NCBI GenBank assembly: GCA_022414725.1
Contig: CM039464.1
Location: 5,692,333 to 5,756,332 of the forward strand
Direction: 5' to 3'
Source: Microglena sp. YARC
Lineage: Eukaryota; Chlorophyta; Chlorophyceae; Chlamydomonadales; Chlamydomonadaceae
Length of the DNA: 64,000 nucleotides
Numbering within the stretch: position 1 is the stretch's first letter; the number at the start of each line of letters is the position of its first letter. A program made the translations under genes and the position numbers. The notes under the pieces are model-generated. The model ran no database searches and was not told the origin of the DNA. It saw only the letters and a program-made list of their open reading frames with translations. This document shows positions 10,124 to 21,630 of the stretch, piece after piece.

Positions 10124-11312
10124 ATGATGTCGGTTATCTCATCGGAAATACACAAACACATAATGAAACGGATCAAATGCGCAGAACACAAATTGAACTG
10201 GAAAACCTTGAGTCGGAACAAAAGAATAATATGGGATAGTATACAAACATACCCAGACCAATATTGGGACTGGTTAGGATTAAGCACGAACCCTAGTATC
10301 ACAATGGACATAGTACAGAACAACCCAGATAAACCATGGGACTGGCATGGAATGAGTAGGAACCCCAACATCACGTGGGATATTATATTGAGTAACCCAG
10401 ACAAAAAATGGAGCTGGAATTTGTTAAGCATGAACCATAACATAACTTGGGAAATTATTCAAGCCAATCCTGACAAACCGTGGGACTGGTATTTCTTAAG
10501 CATGAACCCAATCATTACATGGGATATTATTCAAGCTTACCCAGGGAAACAATGGAACTGGTATGCTATCAGTAGTGGTCCAAACATCACATGGGACATC
10601 GTACAAGACAACCCAGACAAACCATGGAGTTTGGAAGGATTAAGTGGGAACCCCAACATCACATGGGACATTGTACGAGAAAACTCAAACAAACCATGGG
10701 ACTGGTATTTCTTAAGCATGAACAAAAACATCACATGGGACATTGTACGAGAAAACTCAAACAAACCATGGGACTGGTATTTCTTAAGCATGAACCCTAA
10801 TATCACATTTGACATGGTACCAACAATCAAGACAAACCGTGGGACTGGGACAAATTGAGTTCGAACAAAGTTTTAACATGGGACATTATACAAGAAACCC
10901 AGACAAACCGTGGAACTGGAATTTAATCAGTGGAATCGCAACATCACCTGGGACAGTATACAAGAGAATACAGACAAACCATGGAATTGGTATTATAATC
11001 AGTACAAACCCAAACATCACTTGGGATATTGTATTGAGTAACCCAGACAAACCATGGAACTGGAATGGATTAAGTATAAATCCCAACATCACATGGAATA
11101 TTGTAGAAAATAACATTGACAAAACATGGGACTGGGGTAATTTAAGCATAAAACCGAGCATGTTACTTTCTGACACAGACGTTTACAACATAATAATAAG
11201 ACACACAGCAGCAAAATCTATTCAGAAAACATGGAAACAATCCAACACAAACCCAAACAACCCAATATGCAGACGGAGACTATTACGTGAATACAATGGA
11301 CTTGTTGAATGA
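10124..11312 (+). pseudogene. W-repeat protein, frameshifted
   Basis: The frame is open from ATG 10124 to about 10840 with about nine to ten repeats. It is then shifted at least twice between 10810 and 11000, and continues to the family C-terminus (TAAKSIQKTWKQSNTNP, REYNGLVE) ending at 11310-11312. The duplicated repeats at 10680-10800 are almost identical at DNA level, a sign of recent unit copying. The breaks start just where the sequence begins to be duplicated beyond the N gap, so they may be assembly errors rather than true mutations. Confidence 0.7.
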
Positions 11313-11556
11313 ACGACGAACGATGAAGTTATTCGTACCGCGACATCATTGAAAATACATACATGTAGTGTTATGTAAAATCTTTTTAAAATTTTATCAA
11401 ACGTTGTCAACAAGACAATCTATCTTTTTTTCCCCAATGTAGGGAAAGTTGTTGTACATGTATGTCGTTTTCACAAATGTGTCTTTTCGCGAGCCTTTTT
11501 CGCGTTCACTAATTATCCTATTCAATCTTTCTTGGTGAGCTAACTGGTTTCCTGAA
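11313..11556. other. Intergenic
   Basis: Nothing coding is seen. The stretch recurs with many indels at about 16050-16300, as part of the overlapping contig ends. Confidence 0.5.
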
Positions 11557-11957
11557 TTACGCCGACGTAGCCATCGATCGTATCTTTCTTTGATGCTTCA
11601 TCCTGTTTGGATTTCCTTTTAGCGGCTTTCTATTTGGGGATTTTAAAAGCGGTTCAATTTCTGGTATCTCTAGTTTTGCAAGAGACTCAATCAAAGACTC
11701 GGGAGGCATTTTATGTTTGAACACTTGGAAATACGGCCACACCAGTCTGTCCAATCAGTACTATCTAATGCCTTTGCGTCTTGGACTAACCGAATTATCA
11801 TTTCAGTCAGATGGTATTTGGAAATATTCATAGCTACTTCTTCATTCGCAAAAATGATTTTATCCTTAAACTTATTTTTAAATCGACAATGAACAAAAAA
11901 CATGTTTTGAACCGGAATATAAAGATCCAGAAAACAGTTAAAAAAATAGAATGTCAT
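11557..11957 (-). pseudogene. Small hypothetical gene, frameshifted
   Basis: Two overlapping minus-strand frames seem to make one protein of about 130 residues. The N-terminal part contains NKFKDKIIFANEEVAMNI and RLVQDAKALDSTDW, and the C-terminal part PPESLIESLAKLEIPEIEPL then a basic tail. One indel near 11700-11755 separates them. A worse copy of the same gene lies at about 16260-16700 beyond the gap. I recognise no family. Confidence 0.45.
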
Positions 11958-12001
11958 TCATTGCAAGTATTAGCAAACATATACAAAATATATAAAAAGC
12001 T

Positions 12002-13136
12002 ATGAAGGTCGGTCATCTCAACAGAATCAGAAAACATGTATTGAACAGAGTCAAATGCGGAGAAGACAAATGGGGACTGGGACAGCTTGAGTTCGAACAA
12101 AGGTTTAACATGGGACATTATACAAGACAACCCAGACAAACAGTGGAACTGGTCTGTAATCAGTGGGAATCCCAGCATCACATGGGACATTATACAAAAT
12201 AAACCCAGACAAACCGTGGAACTGGAATTCAATTAGCTGGATTCACAACATCACACGGGACATTATACAAGACAACCCGGACAAACCGTGGGACTGGTTT
12301 ATGTTGAGTATAAACCGCAATCATCACGTGGGACATCATACAGGATAAAATAGATAAACCATGGGTCTGGTATTGGATTAGCAAAAATATAAACATCACA
12401 TGGGACATTATTCATAATAACCCAGACAAACAGTGGGACTGGACTATGTTGGGCGAAAACCCAAACATCACGTGGAACATTGTACAAGACAACCAGACAA
12501 ACCATGGAGTTGGATTGGATTGAGTATGAACAAAAACATTACATGGGATATTGTACAAGCCAACCCAGACAAACCATGGAACTGGTACAGTTTAAGCACA
12601 AATCCAAAACGTAACTTGGGACATCGTACAAGCAACCCCGAACGACCATGGAACTGGATTGGATTTGAGCATCAATCCAAAACATCAAATGGGAACATAT
12701 GTCAAAGATAACCCAGACAAACCATGGGACTGGGTTAGGCTGAATGAAAAACCTGTACATCGAGTGGGACATTGTCAAAATAACCCAGACAAACCGTGGA
12801 ACTGGAATAGGTTGAGCAAAAACCAAACATAACGTGGGATATTAATACAAGATAACCTAGAATAAAACATGAGAATTGGGGAATGGTTGAGCAAAAACCC
12901 TAACATAACATGGGACATTGTGCAACGGGAATCCATACAAACCGTGGGACTTGGGTTCAATTTAAGTACGAACCCGAGCATATTAATATCAGATCCAAGA
13001 TATTTATCAATATAGTAAGAAGGTGTAGAGCAGCAGCAGCTATTCAGGAAAGTATGGAACACATCAAACACAGACCCAAAACATCCATAATGCCAACGGA
13101 GACTCTTAAATGAATACAACACAACTTGTTGAATGA
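12002..13136 (+). pseudogene. W-repeat protein, many frameshifts
   Basis: It starts with the family N-terminus (KVGHLNRIRKHVLNRVKCGED) and ends with the IQ-like tail and LVE-type terminus at about 13131. Between these, repeats appear in all three plus frames, for example 12163-12348, 12433-12711 and 12910-13113. At least six single-base indels would be needed to explain this. The error density rises toward the N gap, so sequencing error is the likeliest cause. Confidence 0.7.
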
Positions 13137-13229
13137 ACGACAGTTGATTTTGATTTTAAACGGAAGTCTACTCTCAACTGAATACAAGGGGGCTTAGGGG
13201 GGAATTTAAAAAGGTTATTGATTCTTAAA

Positions 13230-13860
13230 TTCTTATTACTTATGATTCTTAATGATGTTTTCGATGTAAAAAGTCTCTCATTATGCAAACGGTTTGCCAA
13301 TGCAATGCATTTCGAAGATCGATGGTTAGCATGGTATGCATCATGTTTCATCAACAACTTACAACGATTACAATCATGCCTATTTGACTATGCGCAAACT
13401 CATGGAATACCATGTTGATAACATGGCTCCGCCACATCATTGAGCAACCGTTTAACTGCCATTATGTCTCCTAGTCCGCATTGAAGCACAGTTCAAAATT
13501 TAGTTTCTTCTGGGTACAGTATGTTTGAGATTTACAACTATGTGTGTGAATATCTTTCAAATAATTAGCTATGAATTGGTTCTTTTTCATCTGAGCTAGA
13601 ATAATGCAAGATCAATCATTTCTGCAACATCTGGCTTCTTGGTAGATTCTTCAGGTCCGTTGTATACCGAAGACCAAAAACATACAATCTTTAGAACTAT
13701 GTTCTGGGTGGTCGTGGACTGCTGCGTAACATAATGCACCACAGCCTCCAACACGGTCGAATGGTTCACAAGTGAGGGTCTCCGCATGGAATAATGAATC
13801 GACAGTTGCCAAGTTCTCCCAATATGCTTTGCGCACCTAGTTTATTGGAGTTTATTGGGA
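13230..13860 (-). pseudogene. Ankyrin-repeat protein, error-laden copy
   Basis: This is the same gene as 18080-18799, here broken into short frames (13596-13787, 13651-13836 and 13106-13357). It keeps GNLDNVDSLFHAG-like and ALCYAA-like ankyrin signatures in pieces. The cleaner copy should be used for annotation. Confidence 0.5.
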
Positions 13861-14136
13861 GACATTTCTAATTTACAGACATCGGATTTCTTTAAGACTT
13901 ACGGTGGGTGCGTAGAAAGGAAAGGTTAAGGGAACAGGCTTTTGCGTTGTTGCAAAGATTCAAATTTTGATAAATCAATGGAAATTTTGAAAGAATAATG
14001 TAGCTAGAATTAAATATTAACAATGTACTTTCTGACAGCTTCAGGGTGAAAATATACAACATTCGTCATGGGTCTGGGCATCATCTGCCACCAAATCCGG
14101 GAGTAAATAAAGGCTGTCGCGTAAAATACTGATGTG

Positions 14137-14170
14137 AAAAAAATATTGAAAATGGTATAAAAGGGACGAT
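14137..14170 (+). promoter_or_regulatory. Early-type promoter block (degraded copy)
   Basis: The stretch reads AAAAAAATATTGAAAATGGT then ATAAAAGGGACGA. It is the noisy twin of 18969-18999. Confidence 0.5.
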
Positions 14171-14199
14171 TAACTACATCTACATCCAGAAATATAACA

Positions 14200-14703
14200 A
14201 GGAGTAATCGATGCGGGTTGCGATGCGATTGGGTAAGAGGTTTCATTCGCGCAATTGGCGCGCGCTTGGGGAGTTCTCTGCAAAACTGCGTTCATCGTGG
14301 AGACGAAAACCATCAGGTGGGGTTGCACATGGGGGAATGACTGCAGACTTCAATGATGGACCGAAGCCAAAACTGTTATCAATAGGTATAGCATTCATCC
14401 GTCTTCTCGGAGGAGACGATAATGTATGCGATCCCGTTCCAAGGCATGGCTTCTTGCGCTTGGGTTGTCGGCTTCCCGTATAACCTTCACCGGAGATTAG
14501 TCGCGCACGTACGTTAAACAACCTGTTCCTTGAAAGTGCACTGACCAGATGATCGATTGTATGGGCAAGATAGACTGGCCATTAGGAGTGGGAATTTTGT
14601 ACAGAATGGCATCCAGTGGTTTCGGGTGGTCTCTGCGCGAAGATCCGAGCACATACCGAAGTACTTTGCGTGAGCACAGAAGGAATGTGCTCCGCATTAG
14701 CTC
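14200..14703 (+). pseudogene. IQ-tailed protein gene, copy cut by the gap
   Basis: This G+C-richer stretch repeats 19020-19545 with many indels and ends at the N run. The ATG present in the other copy at 19035 is damaged here (GGAGTAATCGATG against ATGGAGTCAATCGATG). It should not be counted as a separate gene. Confidence 0.6.
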
Positions 14704-15703
14704 NNNNNNNNNNNNNNNNNNNNNNNNNNNNNNNNNNNNNNNNNNNNNNNNNNNNNNNNNNNNNNNNNNNNNNNNNNNNNNNNNNNNNNNNNNNNNNNNN
14801 NNNNNNNNNNNNNNNNNNNNNNNNNNNNNNNNNNNNNNNNNNNNNNNNNNNNNNNNNNNNNNNNNNNNNNNNNNNNNNNNNNNNNNNNNNNNNNNNNNNN
14901 NNNNNNNNNNNNNNNNNNNNNNNNNNNNNNNNNNNNNNNNNNNNNNNNNNNNNNNNNNNNNNNNNNNNNNNNNNNNNNNNNNNNNNNNNNNNNNNNNNNN
15001 NNNNNNNNNNNNNNNNNNNNNNNNNNNNNNNNNNNNNNNNNNNNNNNNNNNNNNNNNNNNNNNNNNNNNNNNNNNNNNNNNNNNNNNNNNNNNNNNNNNN
15101 NNNNNNNNNNNNNNNNNNNNNNNNNNNNNNNNNNNNNNNNNNNNNNNNNNNNNNNNNNNNNNNNNNNNNNNNNNNNNNNNNNNNNNNNNNNNNNNNNNNN
15201 NNNNNNNNNNNNNNNNNNNNNNNNNNNNNNNNNNNNNNNNNNNNNNNNNNNNNNNNNNNNNNNNNNNNNNNNNNNNNNNNNNNNNNNNNNNNNNNNNNNN
15301 NNNNNNNNNNNNNNNNNNNNNNNNNNNNNNNNNNNNNNNNNNNNNNNNNNNNNNNNNNNNNNNNNNNNNNNNNNNNNNNNNNNNNNNNNNNNNNNNNNNN
15401 NNNNNNNNNNNNNNNNNNNNNNNNNNNNNNNNNNNNNNNNNNNNNNNNNNNNNNNNNNNNNNNNNNNNNNNNNNNNNNNNNNNNNNNNNNNNNNNNNNNN
15501 NNNNNNNNNNNNNNNNNNNNNNNNNNNNNNNNNNNNNNNNNNNNNNNNNNNNNNNNNNNNNNNNNNNNNNNNNNNNNNNNNNNNNNNNNNNNNNNNNNNN
15601 NNNNNNNNNNNNNNNNNNNNNNNNNNNNNNNNNNNNNNNNNNNNNNNNNNNNNNNNNNNNNNNNNNNNNNNNNNNNNNNNNNNNNNNNNNNNNNNNNNNN
15701 NNN
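14704..15703. other. Assembly gap of exactly 1000 N
   Basis: The run of 1000 N has the arbitrary length used by scaffolders. Long frames that cross it are meaningless. Its two flanks are the same sequence (see findings). Confidence 0.99.
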
Positions 15704-16785
15704 CAGTACAAACCCAAACACACTTGTGTTATGTATTGAGTAACCCAGACAAACCATGAATGGAAATGACTTACCACCACGGTACAACTATAATAATCCC
15801 AACATCACATGAATATTAGTAGCCACAAATAACATTAGATAAAACCACACAACACTCGCAGTCACACCTCGGCCGTAATTTACAGCCAACAACCCAGCAT
15901 TTACTTTCTGACACAGCACGTTACTACACATAATAATAAAGACCAACACAAGCACGCAACATCATCAAAAAACATGGAAACAATCCAACCACAAAACCCA
16001 AACCACCCAAACATCATGCAACAGGAGACTATTACTGTGAATACAATCGGACTTGTTTATATAACCCATGAACCGACGAACCATAAAGTATTCGTACCCG
16101 CGACATCATTGCACAAAATACATACATGTAAGCTATTATGTAAATCTTCCTTAACATTTATACACGTTCGTCCAACAAACAATCTATCCTTTTTTCCCCA
16201 CATTAGAAAGTTGTATCTACATCGTATGTCGTTTTCACAATGTTCTTTTCGCGACCCTTTTCCCTAGCTTCACTAATTATCCTATCAATTCATTTCTCTG
16301 GATGAGCAACTCTGCGATTCACCTAATTACGCCGACGTAGCCACATCACGGATCTCCATCTAGACTGCCTTCATTCCTGTTTAGGATTTCCTTTTACGCT
16401 CTATTTGGAGATTTTAAGCGGGTCAACTTTCTGTATCTCTAGTTTTTGCAAGAGGATCTCAATCAAAAGAATCGGGAGGCATTTAGTTTGAACAACGTTT
16501 GGAAATACGGCCACACCCAGCTGCGTCCACATCAGTACATATCTAAATGCCTGCCTCTGACTACTAATTATCATATCATCAATGGTATTTGAAATATTCA
16601 TAGCATACACTCGTCATCGCAATAAATGCATTTTATCCTCATTAAACTTATTTTTAAATCGACAATGAACACAAAAACATGTTTGAACCGGAATATAAAG
16701 ATCCAGGAAAACAGTTAAAACAAATAGAATGTCAGTCATTGCAATATTTAGCAAACATATACAAGAATATATACAAAATCTCATG

Positions 16786-18002
16786 AATCCGGTCATCTCA
16801 ACAGAAATCAGAAAAATATGAACAGATCAAATGCGTGAGAAGACAAATGCGGACTGGGACGAGCTGAGTTCGAACAAAGGATTAACAGTACGATGGACAT
16901 ACAAGACAAACGCCAGGACAAACAGTGGAAGCTGTCTGTAATCAGTGGGAATGCCCAGCATCACATTACATTATACAAGATAACCCAGAGTCTTCATGAA
17001 ACCGCTGAGAACTGGGAATTCAATTTAGCTGGGATTCACAACATCACACGGGACATTATATAACAGACACACTAGTGGGACAAAACCAGTTCTTTGTGGG
17101 GACTGGTTTTTGTGGGGTTGGTGAATTGAGTATAAACCGCACTTTACATACTGTGGGGTGGGACATGTGTCACTATCAGGGATAAAAAAGTTATATAAAC
17201 CAATGGGTCTGGTATTGGATTAATTAAAAATATAACTCACATGGGACATTATTCATAATAAACCCAGACAAACAGTGGGACTGGACTATTGGCACCGAAA
17301 ACCCAAACATCACGTGGAACATTGTAACGACACCCAGACAAACCATTGGAGTTGGCATTGGATTGAGTATGAACAAAAACATTACATGGGATATTGTACA
17401 AATGCCAACCCCAGACAAACCATGGGGGAACTGGTAGCAGTTTAAGCACAATCCAAACGTAACTTGGGACATCGTAAAGCAAACCCCGAACGACCATGGA
17501 AACTGGATTGGATTGAGCATCAATCAAAACATCACATGGGACATGTCAAAGATAACCCAGGACAATCGACCATTGGACTGGGTTAGGCTGAATGAAAAAC
17601 CTGTACATCATGATGACGAGTGTGGCTGTCAAAAATAACCCAGACAAACCGTGAACTGGAATAGGTTGAGCAAAAACCCAAACATTAACGTATAGCGGGA
17701 TATATTACAAGATAACCTAGATAAACATTGGAATTTCGGGAATGGCATTGAGCAAACCCTAACATAACATGAGGACACTTGTCCCATACGGAATCATACA
17801 AACTAGTGGGCATCTGGGTTCAATTACAGGTCGAACCGAAGCATATTAATTCAGTCCAAGATATTTACAATATAGTAAGAAGGATGTAGCAAAGCAGCAG
17901 CAGCTATTCAGAAAAGTATGGAAACACGTCACAACACAGACCCAAAACATCCCATATGCCAACGGAGACTCTTAAAATGATACAACACACTTGTTGAATG
18001 GA
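16786..18002 (+). pseudogene. W-repeat protein, very noisy copy of 12002-13136
   Basis: Fragments such as the NPDKP and NITWDIV codons recur in all frames. The family C-terminus (IQ-like tail) is visible near 17880-18000. This is the low-quality twin of the gene at 12002. Confidence 0.6.
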
Positions 18003-18079
18003 ACGACAGTTGATTTCTGATTTTAACGAAGTCTACTCTCAACTGAATACAAGGGGCTTAGGGGAGAATTTTAAAAGTT

Positions 18080-18799
18080 ATTATTGATTCTTAATGATGT
18101 TTTCGATGTAAAAACAAAGTCTCTCATTATGCAAACGGTTTGCCAAATGCAATGCCATTTCGAAAGATCGATTGGTTAGCATGGTATGCATCATGTTTCA
18201 TCAAACAACTTACAACGCAATCATGCCTATTTGATATGGCAAACATCAATGGAATACCATGTTTGATAACATGGATCCGCACCATCATTGAGCAACCGTT
18301 TAACTGCCATTATGTCTCCTAGTCCGCATTGAAGCACAAGTTCAAAATTTAGTTTCTTCTGGGTACAGTATGTTTGAGATTTACAACTATGTGTGTGAAT
18401 ATCTTTCAAATAATTAGCTATGAATTGGTTCTTTTTCATCTGAGCTAGGAATAATGCAAGATCAATCATTTCTGCAACATCTGGCTCTTGGTAGATTCTC
18501 AGGTCCGTTGTATACGAAGACCAAAAACATACAATCTTTAGAACTATGTTCTGGTGGTCGTAGAATGCTGCGTAACATAATGCACCACAGCCTCCAACAC
18601 GGTCGAATGGTTCAGCACCCGCATGGAATAATGAATCGACATTGTCCAAGTTTCCCAATATGCTTTGCGCACATAGTTCATATTGGAGTTTATTGGGAGA
18701 CATTCTAATTACAATACATCGGATTTCTTTAAGCTTAGCGATGGGTGCGTAGAAAGAAAGGTTAAGGAACAGGCTTTTGCGTTGTTGCAATAGATTCAA
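18080..18799 (-). CDS. Ankyrin-repeat protein
   Basis: The clean frame 18227-18799 encodes 190 residues with ankyrin-type segments: LCAQSILGNLDNVDSLFHAG, GALCYAAFYDHQNIV and LVLQCGLGDIMAVKRLLNDG. The frame probably continues past a break near 18227 to about 18080, as the twin copy (13106-13357) has coding-like sequence there. Ankyrin proteins in giant viruses usually bind host proteins; no F-box is seen at the C-terminus. The start at 18799 is the first possible codon and a later one is possible. Confidence 0.6.
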
Positions 18800-18968
18800 A
18801 TCTTTGATAAATCACATGGCAACTTTTGACAAGAAAAATAATGTAGCTGAATTAAATATTAAACAATGTACTCTGACAGACTTCAGGGTGAAAATACAAC
18901 ATCTGTCATCTGCATCTGCCACCAAAATCGGATGTAAATAAAGGCCTGTCGCGTAAAATACTGACTGT

Positions 18969-18999
18969 GAAAAAAATTGAAATGGTCATAAAAGGGACC
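18969..18999 (+). promoter_or_regulatory. Early-type promoter block
   Basis: AAAAAAATTGAAATGGTCAT is followed by AAAAGGGACCGATAA, 36-66 bases before ATG 19035. It is identical over about 30 bases to the block at 27460-27490. Confidence 0.75.
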
Positions 19000-19034
19000 G
19001 ATAACTAACAATATAATTCCAGAAATCATAACAA

Positions 19035-19601
19035 TGGAGTCAATCGATGCGGTTGCGTGCGATTGCGTAAGAGGTTCCTTCCGCGCATTCTGCGCGCTTG
19101 GAGGTACTTGCAAAACTCGCCGTTCAATCGTGGGACGACGAAAACCATCAGGTGGCGGTTGCCCATGGGGGAATGACTGCCAACGACTTCACTGATGGCA
19201 ACCAAGCCAAACTGTTTATCAATAGTATAGCATCATCCGTCTCTCCGGAGGCAGACGATAATGTATGCGATCCCCGCTTCCAAGGCATGCTTCTTGGCTT
19301 GGTTGCCGCCTTCCCGTATAACCCTTCCGGAGATTACGTCGCCCGCACACGTACGATTACAAACAACCTGTTCCTTGAAGTGGATGACCAGATGATCGAT
19401 TGTATGGCGCGCGATAGACTGGCCAATTAGGAGTGGGACTTTGTACAGAACATGGCATCCCAGTGGTTGCGAGCGTGGATCTCTGCGCGCAAGATCCAGA
19501 GCACATACCGCAAGTACCGTGAGCACAGAAGGAACTGTCGCCTCCGCATCACGATCCCCCGGTTGGTGGCATTGCTCAAGGATTTCAAGGGTCGCGAATG
19601 A
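19035..19601 (+). pseudogene. Hypothetical protein with IQ-like C-terminus, broken frame
   Basis: The likely start MESIDAVACDCVRGSF at 19035 lies just after the promoter block. Coding then moves to the frame 19098-19430 (FTDGNQAKLFINSIASS, NNLFLEVDDQMIDCMARDRL), which ends in TAG at 19428. The same frame goes on after the TAG with WISARKIQSTYRKYREHRRN, an IQ-like motif, to TGA 19599. In the twin copy one base is missing at the TAG, so the stop may be an error. It is G+C-rich compared with its surroundings and has a hairpin downstream. Function unknown. Confidence 0.55.
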
Positions 19602-19647
19602 ACACATTGGGACCGCGGTAGACCGGAGGAGAAAAAAACATAAAACA

Positions 19648-19674
19648 AAAAAAGAAAAGAAACACTTCTTTTTA
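19648..19674 (+). terminator. A/T hairpin after the IQ-tailed gene
   Basis: AAAGAAAAGaaacaCTTCTTTTTATT forms an imperfect hairpin about 50 bases after the stop and resembles the other gene-end hairpins of the window. Confidence 0.45.
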
Positions 19675-19715
19675 TTGTCGTAAAAGCCTTAATTTATTTT
19701 GTATATGTATGTAAA

Positions 19716-19991
19716 ATGTCCGGTAAGAAAGGGTCAGCAAGTAGGCGCAAATCAACATCATCTGCATCTCCTATGCCCCAGTTATCCGATGATATTATCC
19801 AGGAAATCATGAACAGGACAATAGATGGGTCTCATACTGGTCTAGCCAAGGTGAGTGGAATAAAACAAGAGTTTGACAACCGCGTTGAATAAAGGTTCAC
19901 TGAGGCATTCACCGTCTGGCAACATCGACAGTTTAGTGGGGATTTCATATGGGCCTCAAATAACAATAGGCAGTTTATATACTCTAATTGA
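19716..19991 (+). pseudogene. Short hypothetical protein with in-frame TAA
   Basis: The frame starts MSGKKGSASRRKSTSSASP, a basic Ser-rich segment, then a helical part (LSDDIIQEIMNRTIDG, VSGIKQEFDNRVE). A TAA follows at 19890-19892. The same frame stays open for 32 further codons (RFTEAFTVWQHRQFSGDFIW) to TGA 19989. The continuation looks coding, so this is either a nonsense mutation or a readthrough site. I recognise no family. Confidence 0.45.
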
Positions 19992-20027
19992 TAAAAAACA
20001 TGCGTTTTTTTTTAATCAGCTCAAACC

Positions 20028-20477
20028 ATGGTGTATAGGATGATCACCAGAGAGGTGTGGGAATTCAATAGAAAATACACGTATGATATAAGTACTCATA
20101 ACATCATTCCAAACATTCCTGTGTCTGACAGGCATGTACGTTTGAAATGGGAGAAGCTATGGGTTTACGCGAAGCTATTGAGTTATATAAACTCAAAGGG
20201 TAAACTTTTGAAAGAAGAAGTTAGATATATGATATCTCAATTCAGATATATGTATTCACATGATCTTGGCGAAGATCTTGGCGAACAGATGGCAAACGTT
20301 CTTGAGCTGGCACCCGTTTTAGATTTGGATGTAAAGACCACTAAATTGTCTGAAATAACTAGGGAGCTAAATGATGTCAGTTATGATTGTAAAAAGATGT
20401 TTCCCATTTGGTTCCACAGTGAGTTCAACAAGTTCAACGCCGACGACTTATACGAGAGTATAGTATCATTTTTCTAG
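20028..20477 (+). CDS. Hypothetical protein, 149 aa
   Basis: This is an intact frame with mainly helical, charged sequence (REVWEFNRKYTYDI, KWEKLWVYAKLLSYIN, SEFNKFNADDLYESI). A 12-bp direct repeat in the DNA encodes DLGEDLGE. I do not recognise it. It follows the 19716 gene with 36 bases between them on the same strand. Confidence 0.55.
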   Translation: MVYRMITREVWEFNRKYTYDISTHNIIPNIPVSDRHVRLKWEKLWVYAKLLSYINSKGKLLKEEVRYMISQFRYMYSHDLGEDLGEQMANVLELAPVLDLDVKTTKLSEITRELNDVSYDCKKMFPIWFHSEFNKFNADDLYESIVSFF

Positions 20478-20809
20478 AGTTTAAAATAAGCAGCGAAATA
20501 CATTGATATGACGTTCCAGTTCATTTGTCATGTTTTTTAAACCCCATTTATGTATATCTCGATACAATCTACATCTTTGATACGGTAATGTTTTTAAACC
20601 CTTTCGTGGATCCATTCAGTTCTGGAAAACAACATATCATATGAAGAACAACGCAAATACGCAATAAAAACACGTTCATGTGTATAAATCCAAGATATCA
20701 TATTTCTTACATTTTTCAAATCTTACTCAGAAAAACACACACTTGAGATAGATTCAACAAGTCCTTTAAGCACTTCTAGAATGGATTTAGCATAAAGAAA
20801 TAATTGTTA
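20478..20809. other. Intergenic
   Basis: About 330 A/T-rich bases without a gene; nothing specific is seen. Confidence 0.5.
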
Positions 20810-21427
20810 ATGATTCATACAAGTGGAATTATGTATATACTTATACAAATTATAGAGAATAAGGTAAAAGAAAAAAAATTCGGAGAAATACAAGACTTGA
20901 ACCATGAAGAAGTTGTAGTTACTAAAAACTGTATTTCTACACTCCTTCAACATGAAACATACTATACAGTTCCAAGGCACGGAGACATATTGGTTGGGTT
21001 TTATTTAGAAGAAGCTGAAACTCAGATTGAAATGCAAATAACTATTGGTGGAAAAATACTTAATAATATTACTCTGTCTCCGGGAAATTGTACATACGTT
21101 TTGAATGGTACTCATATGTTTCCTATTATTTCATTGTGCTACAGTGAAATTCATATCATTGTAGAGAGAAACGGGATAGAATCGACTGATTTTAAAGGAA
21201 TCTCATGTATATATGCTCTTTTACAATCAGATGCGAGAAGATCACTAGCAAATTCATGTGTAGTTTTTGACGATGCGCACGGTTTAGTAAGTAACGGAAA
21301 TTATTATGAATTCGAAAATGTAATAGAAAGATATAAATACACTCAAAATAAAGATGCAATAGGGTTACCATCAATGGTGTTGAACAGCCCCCCCATGGCA
21401 AATTTACAATATAAGAAGAAGGGTTGA
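20810..21427 (+). CDS. Hypothetical beta-rich protein, about 205 aa
   Basis: After a short helical start the protein has YYTVPRHGDILVGFYL, a spacing of hydrophobic strands, and MFPIISLCYSEIHIIVERNG. The pair 'RhGD(l/i)' and 'PiialxYxexxi' is reminiscent of the jelly-roll parts of NCLDV capsid-like proteins. The match is weak and the length (about 205) is far below a capsid protein. ATG 20810 or 20831 could be the start. No function is assigned. Confidence 0.5.
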   Translation: MIHTSGIMYILIQIIENKVKEKKFGEIQDLNHEEVVVTKNCISTLLQHETYYTVPRHGDILVGFYLEEAETQIEMQITIGGKILNNITLSPGNCTYVLNGTHMFPIISLCYSEIHIIVERNGIESTDFKGISCIYALLQSDARRSLANSCVVFDDAHGLVSNGNYYEFENVIERYKYTQNKDAIGLPSMVLNSPPMANLQYKKKG

Positions 21428-21477
21428 ACAGTTAATAGGATTCCTGATATTTATGTTTTACATGTTATCCGTATGTT

Positions 21478-21562
21478 AAAAAAGAAGTTTTCTTCTTGTT
21501 TTTTTGTTCCTTAAATTCTTCTTTGACACCACTTAAAGCACGCTCTTGATGACATTGGCCAT
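21478..21562 (-). pseudogene. Relic of the 3' end of a DUF5771-like gene with its hairpin
   Basis: On the minus strand, codons for the C-terminus (NVIKS-L then stop, about 21530-21562) are followed by an A/T-rich stretch and the hairpin AAAAAAGAAGttttCTTCTTGTTTTTT (21478-21506). The order equals that at 5683-5800. Nothing is left of the 5' part. Confidence 0.6.
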
Positions 21563-21630
21563 TGACATGAATTACACTTAAAAAACATATAATACATCAA
21601 TGTAAAAAGAATCATATTCAAAGACATAAT

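Larger units (their letters stand above)
15704..19550. repeat. Second copy of 10997-14703 (overlapping contig ends)
   Basis: The order of features repeats exactly: the W-repeat C-terminus with IQ tail (15704-16079), the small minus gene (about 16260-16700), a W-repeat gene (about 16786-18002), the ankyrin gene (18080-18799), a promoter block and the IQ-tailed gene. The copies differ mostly by single-base insertions and deletions. Indels are dense at 15.7-17.9 kb and fewer after 18.1 kb; in the first copy the trend is opposite. Confidence 0.85.

Noticed and set aside
14497..15787. Long open frames on both strands across 14.5-15.8 kb
   Set aside because: They consist almost wholly of unknown bases of the gap.
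20810..21427. Capsid protein
   Set aside because: Only a weak local pattern agrees, and the length is less than half of a major capsid protein.
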